Of a stretch of DNA of 64,000 nucleotides, positions 33,954 to 42,592 are shown piece by piece. Location of the stretch: positions 62,001 to 126,000 of the forward strand of contig NZ_JAFIFQ010000004.1 of NCBI RefSeq assembly GCF_020831925.1, read 5' to 3'. The stretch's first letter is position 1, and every line of letters begins with the position of its first letter. The stretch is from Alkalimonas sp. (GTDB lineage Bacteria; Pseudomonadota; Gammaproteobacteria; Enterobacterales; Alteromonadaceae). The translations under genes were made by a program, and so were the position numbers. The notes beneath the pieces are model-generated. The model was not told the origin of the DNA. It saw nothing but the letters and a program-made list of their open reading frames with translations, and did not search any database.

Positions 33954-35201
33954 ATGTTGACCACCGAAGTTCAGCCGCCAATGACCCAACAACGTACCCG
34001 TAAACATTGGTTGATGGTTTTTATTGCCATGATCAGTCTGATGGTGTCCAACGGCATGATTTTTACCGGCATCACAGCCTTCGACAGCTCCATCCTGGCT
34101 GAGTTTCCAGAGTGGTCCCGTGCCGATCTAAAGCTGCGTGAGTTAATTACGTTGATTTTATTGGGCTTGCTGGCTCCATTCATTGGCATTTTTATTGATC
34201 GGCTGGGTGTACGCGTCTTGATGATCGTGGGCTGCCTGGTGCTTATCCCAAGCTACTTTGCCTATGGCTACGTCACAAGCTTACTGCATATTTATATTAT
34301 TCATGGCTTTTTTGCGCTGGTGATGGTGTCCTGCGGCTTAAATGTGGGTGTGATTCTGGTCTCGAACTGGTTTGTTAAAAACCGGGGTACCGCGATTGGC
34401 ATTACCATCGTAGGAACTTCATTAGGTGGTGCTTTGCTTGCCCCATTGTTTGGCAGCTGGATGGCCGCTGGCATGGACTGGCGCCAGGGATTTCAGCTGG
34501 CTTCCATTATTCCCACCTTCCTTCTGTTGCTGGCTATTTTTCTGGTGAAAAGCAAACCTGCCGAAGCTGGCCTGGTTCCTTTTGGCTATCAGCAACAAGC
34601 AAACACCCAGTCGCATGATATTTCTAAACATGGTTTAAGCTACGTCGAAGCACTTAAAACCCGCTCTTTCTGGGCCATTACCTTTATTGCGATGTGCACT
34701 TTTTACATTCTGATGGGGCTTCAGGCCAACCTGGTGCTGCACTTGCAAGACATTGGTTTTGATATCCAGGCTGCAGCAGCTGGCCTTAGCATGTTATTTA
34801 TTCCAGCCTTGATTGGTAAGTTTCTGTTTGGACTTTTTGCCGATAAATTCCATGGCAAAAAAATCCTCTATGCCAACTTATTGCTGATGTTTATTGGTTT
34901 GTTGGGGTTACTGTTCAGCAGTGCTGCAAGTGTTTTGACGGCGGTGGTTATTATCGGCTTTGCCTGGGGTGGCTTTTATACCCTGCTGCAATTAAATGCC
35001 GTGAATAACTTTGGGTTAAAAGCATCGGGTAAGATCCTTGGCACCATTACCGTGCTGGATGCGCTTGGTGGTGGCTTGGGTATTTACCTGACAGGCCTGA
35101 TCTTTGATATCTACGGCAGTTATCATCATGCCTTTGTCATTTATATTGTCTTGTGTGCCATTGCGCTGGTTTTAATCAGTCAGGTGAAAAAGCACGTTTA
35201 A
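33954..35201 (+). CDS. MFS transporter (oxalate/formate antiporter-like), copy 2
   Basis: A 415-residue, 12-helix carrier and a close paralogue of the one at 22729 (shared stretches such as TAFDS, PEW, LRELITL, GLNVGVILVS, RGTAIGI, VGTSLGGALL). Loop motifs are GIFIDRLGVRVLM and FGLFADKFHGKKI. ATG 33954 has AAGGA at 33939 and is preferred to 33933. Like copy 1 it has an FNR-type box, but I saw no HutC-type site here, so the two copies may respond differently. Substrate is probably a carboxylate of the island's pathway. Confidence 0.9.
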   Translation: MLTTEVQPPMTQQRTRKHWLMVFIAMISLMVSNGMIFTGITAFDSSILAEFPEWSRADLKLRELITLILLGLLAPFIGIFIDRLGVRVLMIVGCLVLIPSYFAYGYVTSLLHIYIIHGFFALVMVSCGLNVGVILVSNWFVKNRGTAIGITIVGTSLGGALLAPLFGSWMAAGMDWRQGFQLASIIPTFLLLLAIFLVKSKPAEAGLVPFGYQQQANTQSHDISKHGLSYVEALKTRSFWAITFIAMCTFYILMGLQANLVLHLQDIGFDIQAAAAGLSMLFIPALIGKFLFGLFADKFHGKKILYANLLLMFIGLLGLLFSSAASVLTAVVIIGFAWGGFYTLLQLNAVNNFGLKASGKILGTITVLDALGGGLGIYLTGLIFDIYGSYHHAFVIYIVLCAIALVLISQVKKHV

Positions 35202-35229
35202 GTTAGGCTTTAAACTCTGCCGCCCCATC

Positions 35230-35259
35230 AAAAAAGCTCTGGTAAACCAGAGCTTTTTT
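35230..35259. terminator. Bidirectional terminator
   Basis: AAAAAAGCTCTGG (35230-35242), loop TAAA, CCAGAGCTTTTTT (35247-35259). It sits between the convergent MFS gene and the small minus-strand gene and works for both. Confidence 0.95.
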
Positions 35260-35267
35260 ATGCCTTA

Positions 35268-35483
35268 TCAGGCTTGTTGCTTTCGCCTGAAAAAGGCTTT
35301 GAGCACCAGCTTTACTATAGCGGGCTTAAAACACAGCTTAAATAAGTTAGCCGCCTCTTCCGCGGTAACAATGGTTTCACATGGCATGGTACCCGCATAG
35401 CCACTCATCACAATGGTGTTGCCTTTTGCTTCAGCTTTTTCAATACGTACGCCAAGTTTCATGGATACGGTATTCACCTGCAT
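35268..35483 (-). CDS. Small conserved-looking protein of unknown function
   Basis: A 71-residue soluble protein. I do not recognise it. Start ATG 35483 has AGGAG upstream and overlaps the stop of the preceding flavoprotein gene region by a few bases, so the two are likely coupled. It is basic at the C-terminus (KLVLKAFFRRKQQ) with a Cys pair region MPCETIV and FKLCFK. It ends 8 bp before a strong terminator. It may be an accessory to the flavoprotein. Confidence 0.62.
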   Translation of the reverse strand: MQVNTVSMKLGVRIEKAEAKGNTIVMSGYAGTMPCETIVTAEEAANLFKLCFKPAIVKLVLKAFFRRKQQA

Positions 35484-35485
35484 AA

Positions 35486-37000
35486 CTACTCCTGCTCCTG
35501 CCATGGCGATGTTTTAGCCAGGTTGCGTCCGGCCGCCCTACCTGAAATCATCGCTTCGGTTAAGTAACTACCATTTTGGTAAAGATTAGAAAACATCGAG
35601 CCTAACTCACCGGCTTCATACAAACGGGGAATCGGTTGACCGGCAGGGGTTAATACCTGTGACTCGATATTGCGTCGCCCTCCTCCACCAGTACAAACCA
35701 CGGCAGGAACTATCTCAACCGCGTAAAACGGACCGGTGGCAATTGGTTGTAAGGTTACCGGGTTTCGACAGAAATCCGTATCCTCGCCTTGTGCACACAT
35801 TTGATTGTAACGTTCCAGTTCTGCCGCAACCGCATTCGGGTCCCGTCCCATCTTTTCAGCCAGCTCTTCGATGCTGTCGGCTTTGAGAACTCGCCCCTGC
35901 TCAATTTCTTTTAAATTATCATCACTCCAATCCAAGCCTTCTGCCGCTATATTCCAGGTAAACGCTTTTAATGCCAGGCAGTTGTATGACCGGGTTGTTT
36001 CATCGAAAATCATGTGCACAGGACCAGCATTGATGTGCGGTGTATCCACCCAGTGATTGTGTTTCTTCTCTTTATAATGTGTCAGCTGTAGCTCTGCTGT
36101 TTCATTGTAAAAACGCTTATTATCTGCCGCGATTTCAAGCCAGCTGAAACTTTGCCAAAATAAATTACGCAAAAACACGGTTTCATAACCAGGCGCTTTC
36201 AAGCCTGGCCAAATACCGCCGGACTGTCCTTTATTACGCATATGCCACAAGTCGGCACCGGCTTTTTGCAGGATATGTATGCCATCACCAGTATTGCCCG
36301 GGGTTCCAAGGGGATACAACTTTTCATAGCCACAATAGTTGCGCTGCATTTCAAGATTCGCTTCATAGCCACCCACGGCAAGCACCACACCACGACGCGC
36401 TTTGATGGCTTGCAAGCGTCCATCACGTTCAACCCAGGCACCAAATACCTCCAGGGTATCTGGATCCTGAATCAAATCTTTTACTGGTGTCTCATACAAC
36501 ACTTCAATTGGCCGCTTATCGACATTGGCTTTAAACGCCAGCCAAACGCCTGCCGGAATTGGTAAAATGGTAGCTGTATAGGTTACAGCATCTGCAGCTC
36601 CCAGTTCAGGGAACTCCAAAACAGCCTGACGATCAGTAAAACCAGTCCCTTGAATATACTGAGAGCCGGCTTCTTCAGCTCGCTCTTTAATCCACGGCTC
36701 TAATTCTGACATTCTGTGCGCCCACGCATGCAGCATCTCCTCCGGAATTGGATTTGAAGTGCTCATGGCTCGCTGGTACTCAATCAAAGCCGCCGGGTTT
36801 TTCGCAATAAGCAGTGATTGGCCGGCAGCACGAGAGTTACCACCAGCATATTTCTCCGGCATTTTCTCACAAATCGTAACCTTCAATGAAGGATCCGCGG
36901 CCAAAGCTTCAATGGCGGCACTGGCCCCAGCTAAACCAAAACCCAGAATTAATACATCGGTTTCCAGATCCCATGCTTTAACTGCTGATAAACTTGACAT
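35486..37000 (-). CDS. FAD-dependent dehydrogenase/reductase (fumarate reductase / 3-ketosteroid dehydrogenase-like)
   Basis: A 504-residue flavoprotein of the succinate dehydrogenase/fumarate reductase flavoprotein family. The Rossmann motif is VLILGFGLAGASAAIEA (about 17-33); GGNSRAAGQS is in the capping region, GVVLAVGGYEAN is the second FAD contact, and RLYEAGELGSMFSNLYQNGSYLTEAMISGR is the C-terminal FAD motif. Members reduce or oxidise activated C=C bonds (fumarate, urocanate, 3-ketosteroids). It could therefore reduce or oxidise a vinylogous bond of the pathway substrate. ATG 37000 with GAGGTAG upstream is preferred over a longer frame that runs through a terminator hairpin. Confidence 0.85.
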   Translation of the reverse strand: MSSLSAVKAWDLETDVLILGFGLAGASAAIEALAADPSLKVTICEKMPEKYAGGNSRAAGQSLLIAKNPAALIEYQRAMSTSNPIPEEMLHAWAHRMSELEPWIKERAEEAGSQYIQGTGFTDRQAVLEFPELGAADAVTYTATILPIPAGVWLAFKANVDKRPIEVLYETPVKDLIQDPDTLEVFGAWVERDGRLQAIKARRGVVLAVGGYEANLEMQRNYCGYEKLYPLGTPGNTGDGIHILQKAGADLWHMRNKGQSGGIWPGLKAPGYETVFLRNLFWQSFSWLEIAADNKRFYNETAELQLTHYKEKKHNHWVDTPHINAGPVHMIFDETTRSYNCLALKAFTWNIAAEGLDWSDDNLKEIEQGRVLKADSIEELAEKMGRDPNAVAAELERYNQMCAQGEDTDFCRNPVTLQPIATGPFYAVEIVPAVVCTGGGGRRNIESQVLTPAGQPIPRLYEAGELGSMFSNLYQNGSYLTEAMISGRAAGRNLAKTSPWQEQE

Positions 37001-37011
37001 AACTACCTCAT

Positions 37012-37043
37012 AAAAAAATACAGCAACCCTAAGGTTGCTGTAT
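37012..37043 (-). terminator. Intra-operon terminator upstream of the flavoprotein gene
   Basis: ATACAGCAACC (37018-37028), loop CTAA, GGTTGCTGTAT (37033-37043), then TTTTTT on the minus strand (37017-37012). It lies between the DUF1838 stop and the flavoprotein start, so it may set expression ratios within the operon or mark its end. Confidence 0.8.
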
Positions 37044-37054
37044 AACAGCAAATA

Positions 37055-37945
37055 CTACTTACATTCGGGTAATTTATTAGCCCGCTTCATTTTGGCGTAA
37101 TAAGTCCAACTGGTTTCATTTGGCTGATAAAAGCTATCCGGTGCCGTCACATATTCAGGGAAGTGTTTTAAAGTATAGCTCTTCAATTGCTCGGATAAGT
37201 CATCAAAACTGTCGTATTTGCGGCCATGACCACTGTAAATAAGGTGTCCCGGCGTATCTGCCAGCATCATCCAGGGCAACCAGGGACCAGTCCGGGCCCA
37301 GGCATAGTGAGTGGGTGTACTGGTAGTGCTTGGATCAGTTAAATCCTCGGTTCTGGCGAAAAAGAAAAAGTGTTCCGATGCAATGTAGGTATCCCCGGTA
37401 GACTCTTTAGGAAACTCTTCAGGGCTTAATGGGTTGGGGTATTTTAGCGGAATATCCCAACGCAAGGCTGCGACATCGCCCATGACATCGAAGCTGGTAA
37501 AGAAAGCCATGGGGTTTGAGCCGTCCTGCGCCGGTGCCGGAAAGACATTACTGACCGGGTCATTAGCAACCTGCAATACGCACACGGTTTGCTCAGTCAC
37601 CGGGTTAAACCAGGTTTCTGTAATCTCACCTGTTTTTAAATCCACGTAATAAGACACTTCACGGGTAACCCACTCATAACTGCCATCATCTTTAGCTATC
37701 ATTTTGCCGGCATTAAAGCCGATGGTTCGGATAATCGGTTCTGGTTTTTCACCAGGCAAAGCCATAAATATAGTGGCATCCCAATCTTTAAATACTGGTG
37801 CGCCATTGAGATCCCCAACAAGACGAAGCATGGCTTTGTAAGCGTCATTGCTGTTGGTTAAATCCAGTCGTTCATCTGCAACCAGTCCGGTTGCAGCAAC
37901 GGACAACGCCAAACCACAGGAAAGTACAATTTGCTTTAACTTCAT
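37055..37945 (-). CDS. Secreted DUF1838-like protein
   Basis: A 296-residue exported protein. Signal peptide about 1-23 (LSCGLALSVAATGLVADE). The mature part matches my memory of DUF1838: alternating beta segments with RLVGDLNG, FNAGKMI, TGEITETWFNPVT and a C-terminal YDSFDDL. The function of the family is not known; it appears in catabolic regions for hydrophobic compounds. It follows the split-barrel gene by 15 bp. It is the last gene before the internal terminator at 37012. Confidence 0.68.
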   Translation of the reverse strand: MKLKQIVLSCGLALSVAATGLVADERLDLTNSNDAYKAMLRLVGDLNGAPVFKDWDATIFMALPGEKPEPIIRTIGFNAGKMIAKDDGSYEWVTREVSYYVDLKTGEITETWFNPVTEQTVCVLQVANDPVSNVFPAPAQDGSNPMAFFTSFDVMGDVAALRWDIPLKYPNPLSPEEFPKESTGDTYIASEHFFFFARTEDLTDPSTTSTPTHYAWARTGPWLPWMMLADTPGHLIYSGHGRKYDSFDDLSEQLKSYTLKHFPEYVTAPDSFYQPNETSWTYYAKMKRANKLPECK

Positions 37946-37960
37946 AAATATTCCTTAACA

Positions 37961-38467
37961 TTAACCCAAGGGAAAAACGCGGTTAATCCGCATAAACGTA
38001 GTGTTTTCATTGGCACCATGGGCTTTATTTTGTTCTATCAGCCGCTTCACCAAAGCTTCATCAGAGACATACTGAATTTCCAGCCTGGCTCCCTGATTCC
38101 GTTTAAACTTGTCTTCTTCATCTGGCGCATATTTGTACACCACGATAATAGCCGGCTGACCCGTTCGGAAATTTTGCCCGGTCTGGTTGTGACCCAGGCC
38201 AAACATCAGATATTTGTTGTCATGGGTGATACCAGGACGGATCACAGCACCATTGGCGCTGCCATCAGGATTGACCGTGGCAATAGCTACCGCTGCACGC
38301 ATTTCCCGAATCACCCGCCAAAGCTCCTCTCCTTGTAGGGTGCTTGGCTGGTAATAAAAAATAGTGGAAGCCGATGTCCAGCCATCCACTGACGCTTTGG
38401 CATCCGCCGAGTCGGACCAACAACCAACAGCGCCAATCACTAGTGCTGCAGAGATTAAAAGTCGCAT
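37961..38467 (-). CDS. Exported pyridoxamine-phosphate-oxidase-like (FMN split-barrel) protein
   Basis: A 168-residue protein with an N-terminal signal (about 1-22; GAVGCWSDSADA could be a lipobox-like variant around Cys16). The mature part shows MRAAVAIATVNPDGSANGAVIRPGI (in two blocks) and GQPAIIVVY, the pattern of the FMN-binding split-barrel/PNPOx-like fold. This fold includes pyridoxamine phosphate oxidase, F420-dependent biliverdin reductase and HugZ-type heme oxygenases. A secreted member is unusual. Which cofactor or ligand it uses is unknown. It lies downstream of the TonB receptor gene in one operon. Confidence 0.65.
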   Translation of the reverse strand: MRLLISAALVIGAVGCWSDSADAKASVDGWTSASTIFYYQPSTLQGEELWRVIREMRAAVAIATVNPDGSANGAVIRPGITHDNKYLMFGLGHNQTGQNFRTGQPAIIVVYKYAPDEEDKFKRNQGARLEIQYVSDEALVKRLIEQNKAHGANENTTFMRINRVFPLG

Positions 38468-38487
38468 AAAATTACCTCAATCAAACC

Positions 38488-38509
38488 GCCGGGCTGTCAC
38501 GAGCCCGGC
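38488..38509 (-). other. GC-rich intercistronic hairpin
   Basis: GCCGGGCT (38488-38495), loop, AGCCCGGC (38502-38509), just after the TonB receptor stop. No U-tract follows on the minus strand, so it is more likely a 3' RNA-stabilising or processing element that would raise receptor mRNA over downstream genes. Confidence 0.55.
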
Positions 38510-38519
38510 TATTAAGCCA

Positions 38520-40988
38520 TCAGAAGCGATACATCAGCTCCAGACCTACCTGGCGACCACGTCGTGGCGTTCCAAAAAATGCCCGCGGAGCACCTGACTC
38601 AGCACCTGCCGGCCCACCATAAGGTGCAGCAAAGGTAAAGTAGGGTGTTTGTAGCCAGCGAGTCGCGATAATGGTGCTATCTTCGTTACCAAGGTTGCGC
38701 CCGTAAGCGGTCAGGCTCCAGTTATCCGCCCGTACCCCTACCCGAGCACCAAAAATAGTCGCTGCAGGCACGTAAGCAAGGTTATGGACCTGTACATACT
38801 TTTTCGACTCATAACTCACGTCAAAGTTAACGAATCCCTCAATATCCCCGCTGACAGCCGTCATGTACTCCAAGAAAGCACTGGCCTGATGCTTGGAGCT
38901 CATCGGAAAGGCGTTGCCATTGATCGAGCAGCTCGGAGCACCGGCAAGATTAAAGTCAGCACTAAAATCAACGCCCGATTGGTTTAGCGGATCATTGAAC
39001 TGACCACCACCACTGGTCAAAGACCACTGGAAATCATCACAACCATTGGTGAACTTAGTATCAGCCAAAGCGTAATTGAAGCGTCCAATCAGGTTGGCAG
39101 AAAAATTCATTGCGGCTTCCAACTCCAAGCCCTGAACCTGCCCCTTACCCTGATTGGTAGCGACTGAAATCAATGCCTGGCTGGTTGGATTAGGCACTGC
39201 AGTTGTTAATTGCAAGTCGGTAATTTCGTTTCTAAACACCGATGCAGCAAGGTTCAACCTATTAAACAAACGTGTTTTAACACCCAGTTCAACGGAGGTC
39301 GTTTCTTCCTGCTCGTACCTTGGAATACCACCAACTGCTCCAGCCGCACCATTCAAGCCACCAGGCTTCACCCCTTGAGCGAGAACACCAAACAGCATGG
39401 TTTGAGGGCTGTATTGGTAGTTTACTGTCATACGGGGCGTAAAGTTACGCCAGCTGCCCTCTCCGTCAAAGGTGCTGACACCCGCAGGATTAAACTGCTC
39501 CAGCCATTTATCTTCTTCCGACCAACGCAACTCCAAAGAAGCTTTCCATTGATCATTAAAGGTGTACTCCACCGAGCCAAATACGGCTTTATTGGTCAGA
39601 TCATTCTCTTCTGCGAATACACCATCACGTGGTGAAGCAAAATTGAGCTCATAGCGCTTTTCATCTTTCTGGTAATAAAAGGCACCCAGCATCCACTCAA
39701 AATCGCCAATCGGAGAGCGCAATTGAATTTCAAACGACTTATCGATGACCTCATTGCGATCCGACATCGCAAAGAACGCCTGAGCGCCGGGAGCGAAGGT
39801 AAAGTTGATGGGTGAATGATCACTGTCCGAGCCGGTACGAATGGTATCACGACGATAAGTCACAGCAGTATCTAAAGTAAAACCACTGTCAAACTGGTAA
39901 TCAACAGCAAGGCTGGTGAGCCAAAGATCACGCTCCATACCACTGAAAGCCATACCATTAGCGGTATCATAGAGATTACCAAAAAATACCGGGCCTCCAG
40001 GTAAAGGACCATCCTGTGGTACGCCAGGAACCAGAACAGGTTGCCCACTGGCAGAAGGGCCATCATTCAGTGCAATAGGTTGTGGTTTAATTTCACCACA
40101 AAAATACATGTTGTTATTGCTAGACCCACTGGTTGGCCAATAAGCCAGAGAACGATAACCAGGGAAGCAGTTATTCATTTCCGCCGATTGCAGGAAAAAA
40201 GGCCGGGTGCCATCATCGTCTTTGGAGTTCTGAATGCGCCAGCGTACATGCAAGGCATCGGTTGGTTCGGCATCGGCAACAAAGCTATAAGTACGGGAAG
40301 ACTCGTCACCAATCGTTTTTTCAGTGACCAGGTTGGTCCACTCTCCGCCATAGGAATAATCCCGTATGGATAAAGCCACTGCCAACCAGTCGTTGATTGG
40401 CCCGGTCAGATAAACCTGCACATTGTGTTCATTGTGCTCGGCTATCGAAGCTTTGACCCGACCACCAAATTCATGCTGATCAGGACCTTTAGTAATAAAA
40501 TTGATAGCACCGGAATAGGAGTTACGACCATACAAAGCACTTTGTGGGCCTTTAATGACCTCCACACGCTGAATATCAGCCATATCCAGGCTCTGTACTG
40601 AGCCGGCATAATAAACACCGTCAATGAAGTAAGCAGCGCCAGACTCTACACCAAATTGCACACCGGCGAGAACGTTGCTCATACCCCGAATGACAGGTCG
40701 CTCTGTGGCACGACCAAAGGCTTTGGAAAAACTTAAACCGGGTGCAAAGCGCGCAATGTCATCAATGCTTTGAAACCCTTGCTGCTCCAGCATTTGTTCA
40801 TTAAATGCTGAAACCATCACAGGCACACGATTTAAAGATTCGACCCGGCGTCTGGCAGTGACTTCAATAATTTCGATGCTGTCTTCCTGTACTTCTGGAG
40901 TAGTTTCAGTATCATCCGCCAAAACAGCTTGGGCGCTTAAACCGAAACAGGCTGCTGTGACAGCGATGTAGAGTTTGCTCTTTTTCAT
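38520..40988 (-). CDS. TonB-dependent outer-membrane receptor (second)
   Basis: An 822-residue receptor. Signal peptide about 1-25 (YIAVTAACFGLSAQAVLAD). The segment IEIIEVTARRR is followed by the plug (VSAFNEQMLEQQGF, PVIRGMSN, VIKGPQSALYGRNSYSGAINFIT) and a barrel ending in ELMYRF with terminal Phe. ATG 40988 has a good AGGGG site. An upstream TTG at 41030 lies within the HutC-type operator and is unlikely. It heads a minus-strand unit with the split-barrel and DUF1838 genes. It has both a HutC-type site and an FNR-type box upstream, so import is tied to the same controls as catabolism. Confidence 0.93.
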   Translation of the reverse strand: MKKSKLYIAVTAACFGLSAQAVLADDTETTPEVQEDSIEIIEVTARRRVESLNRVPVMVSAFNEQMLEQQGFQSIDDIARFAPGLSFSKAFGRATERPVIRGMSNVLAGVQFGVESGAAYFIDGVYYAGSVQSLDMADIQRVEVIKGPQSALYGRNSYSGAINFITKGPDQHEFGGRVKASIAEHNEHNVQVYLTGPINDWLAVALSIRDYSYGGEWTNLVTEKTIGDESSRTYSFVADAEPTDALHVRWRIQNSKDDDGTRPFFLQSAEMNNCFPGYRSLAYWPTSGSSNNNMYFCGEIKPQPIALNDGPSASGQPVLVPGVPQDGPLPGGPVFFGNLYDTANGMAFSGMERDLWLTSLAVDYQFDSGFTLDTAVTYRRDTIRTGSDSDHSPINFTFAPGAQAFFAMSDRNEVIDKSFEIQLRSPIGDFEWMLGAFYYQKDEKRYELNFASPRDGVFAEENDLTNKAVFGSVEYTFNDQWKASLELRWSEEDKWLEQFNPAGVSTFDGEGSWRNFTPRMTVNYQYSPQTMLFGVLAQGVKPGGLNGAAGAVGGIPRYEQEETTSVELGVKTRLFNRLNLAASVFRNEITDLQLTTAVPNPTSQALISVATNQGKGQVQGLELEAAMNFSANLIGRFNYALADTKFTNGCDDFQWSLTSGGGQFNDPLNQSGVDFSADFNLAGAPSCSINGNAFPMSSKHQASAFLEYMTAVSGDIEGFVNFDVSYESKKYVQVHNLAYVPAATIFGARVGVRADNWSLTAYGRNLGNEDSTIIATRWLQTPYFTFAAPYGGPAGAESGAPRAFFGTPRRGRQVGLELMYRF

Positions 40989-41015
40989 TGGTTTCCCCTG
41001 TTGTGAGCTTATAGG

Positions 41016-41047
41016 TATATGTCTGGACAAATCTCTACTCTGTTATA
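41016..41047 (-). promoter_or_regulatory. HutC-type operator and -10 upstream of second TonB receptor
   Basis: On the minus strand ATTTGTCCAGACATAT (41031-41016) matches the sites at 24052 and 48481. TATAAC (41047-41042) is a likely -10, so the operator lies over the transcription start, 28 bp before the start codon. Confidence 0.58.
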
Positions 41048-41079
41048 AACCAAAACTTCTACTGACAGGGTATTGCGCG

Positions 41080-41093
41080 TTGACAATTATCAA
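41080..41093. promoter_or_regulatory. FNR-type box upstream of second TonB receptor
   Basis: TTGACAATTATCAA, full match to TTGAC-N4-ATCAA. It is 92 bp before the receptor start and on the upstream side of the HutC-type operator. Confidence 0.65.
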
Positions 41094-41403
41094 ATAGGCG
41101 ATTCTTTGCTCAGCCACCTCCCCCAGAGAAGCACTCAATTCACCATAACAGCTCCTGACGGATAGCTCTATTGAACAAAGGTATCAATGGAATGAAGTCA
41201 TTAAAATCAAATAAAACAATGACTTGATATAATCACAGCATTAAGATGCATTAAATTTTAATTAAAGTTTTACCTATGGTGTTGCCTGCTAACAGGCGAC
41301 AAAATGCGACCTGCTTAACAACGAACGGAGCAAGTCCGGCTAGATGTCGTGCAAGCCGGACCTGGCGTTTTAACAGAAGAACAGATGACGAGAGAAGGCC
41401 CTT
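41094..41403. other. Non-coding region with two hairpins and a short direct repeat
   Basis: No gene visible. GCATTAA occurs twice with a 10 bp period (41238-41244 and 41248-41254). Hairpins: 41281-41300 (GTTGCCTG/CAGGCGAC) and 41334-41361 (GTCCGGCT/AGCCGGAC, 12-base loop). Neither has a clear U-tract, but one may end the minus-strand operon that stops at 41404. Confidence 0.4.
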
Positions 41404-42585
41404 TTAAGCCTTTGAAACACTGCTTACAAAAGCCCCTCCCGCTTGCATCGACTGGATATCATGCCGGCTATACCCCAGTTCGGTTAAAATCGCCTCGGTA
41501 TGCTCACTGAAGGCGGGCAGCTGCAACCTGGGTTGGGCTGGTTCCTGCTGGTACTTGATGGGCACGCCCAGGTGCTGATTGCCGGCCTTGTCGGTTAGCA
41601 GCATGTCACGCTGCTGCAGATGCGGCTCTTGCATGGCCTGGTAAAGGTCGCGTACCGGCGACCAGCAAACATCAATGTCGGCTAAAAAAGCTTGCCAATG
41701 GCTTAATGGCTGGCTGATAAAGCTTTGACGCAAGAAGTCTTTCACCGGCTGCTGCGCCTGGCCAGGCGGTAACTTGCAGAGCTCAATCAAGTCCGGTCGC
41801 TGCAAGGCGGTCAGTAGGTGACTAACAAACTTCAGCTCACTACCGCCCAGCGTCAGAAACTGGCCATCGCTGGTTTCATAAATCTGATAAAAAGCCGCCC
41901 CGCCCCAGCTACGTTCTTGTTTCACCTCTGGTGAGCGCTGCTCGGCAAAAGGTGGCCCCATCACATTGGGATACCAGGCTATCAGGGAGTCTTGCATGGA
42001 GATATCCAGGTAATCACCCTGCCCGCTTTGCTGTTTCTTTAACAGCGCCATCAGCACACCGGAAAATGCCATCAGGCTGCCCGCCATATCGGCTACCGGC
42101 ATGCCGGGCATGGCGGGCTTGCCATCCTGGCCCTCATTAATAAAGACAGCGCCACTATCGGCCTGAATACTCAGATCATGGGCCGGTTGCTGGGCCTTTG
42201 GGCCATGCTGGCCATAGGCCGAAATTGAGCAATAAACAATGCCCGGATTCACCGCTTTGATGGCGGCATAATCCAGCCCCAGCCGCTGCATCACACCTGG
42301 GCGAAAAGCCTCCACCAGCACATCCACCGTGGCGCACAGTTTCAAAAATGCCTGCTTGCCGGCGGCTGATTTTAAATTGAGATTGATGCTTTTCTTGCCG
42401 CGATAGACATTACGAAACCAGACCGATAGCCCATCTTGCTGCAAACCAATCTGGCGCACCGGCTCGCCGCCAGGTGGTTCCAGACTGATCACCTCAGCCC
42501 CGTGATCGGCCATCATCATGGTAAAGTGCGGCCCCGGTAAAAAAAGCGATAAATCCAAAACCCGTATGCCCTGCAGTTTCATCAT
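41404..42585 (-). CDS. CaiB/BaiF CoA-transferase
   Basis: A 393-residue family III CoA-transferase. It has RVLDLSLFLPGPHFTMMMADHGAEV at the N-terminus (about 7-31), NRVYRGKKSINLNLK-like NVYRGKKSINLNL, and GMPVADMAGSLMAFSG (about 165-180) with the catalytic Asp in ADMAG. Last gene of the eight-gene minus-strand operon. It sits 7 bp after another CaiB gene. Two adjacent transferases may act on different acids, or form a heteromer, which is known for some family III enzymes. Confidence 0.92.
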   Translation of the reverse strand: MMKLQGIRVLDLSLFLPGPHFTMMMADHGAEVISLEPPGGEPVRQIGLQQDGLSVWFRNVYRGKKSINLNLKSAAGKQAFLKLCATVDVLVEAFRPGVMQRLGLDYAAIKAVNPGIVYCSISAYGQHGPKAQQPAHDLSIQADSGAVFINEGQDGKPAMPGMPVADMAGSLMAFSGVLMALLKKQQSGQGDYLDISMQDSLIAWYPNVMGPPFAEQRSPEVKQERSWGGAAFYQIYETSDGQFLTLGGSELKFVSHLLTALQRPDLIELCKLPPGQAQQPVKDFLRQSFISQPLSHWQAFLADIDVCWSPVRDLYQAMQEPHLQQRDMLLTDKAGNQHLGVPIKYQQEPAQPRLQLPAFSEHTEAILTELGYSRHDIQSMQAGGAFVSSVSKA

Positions 42586-42592
42586 GCCTCCA

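Noticed and set aside
41238-41254. GCATTAA direct repeat as a response-regulator site
   Set aside because: A single pair in A/T-rich DNA; chance is a sufficient explanation.
41313-41374. Integron attC-like element: GCTTAAC at the left, imperfect GTCCGGCT/AGCCGGAC arms, GCGTTTTAAC at the right
   Set aside because: The right end does not match GTTRRRY, no integrase or cassette array is present, and a simple hairpin explains the symmetry.
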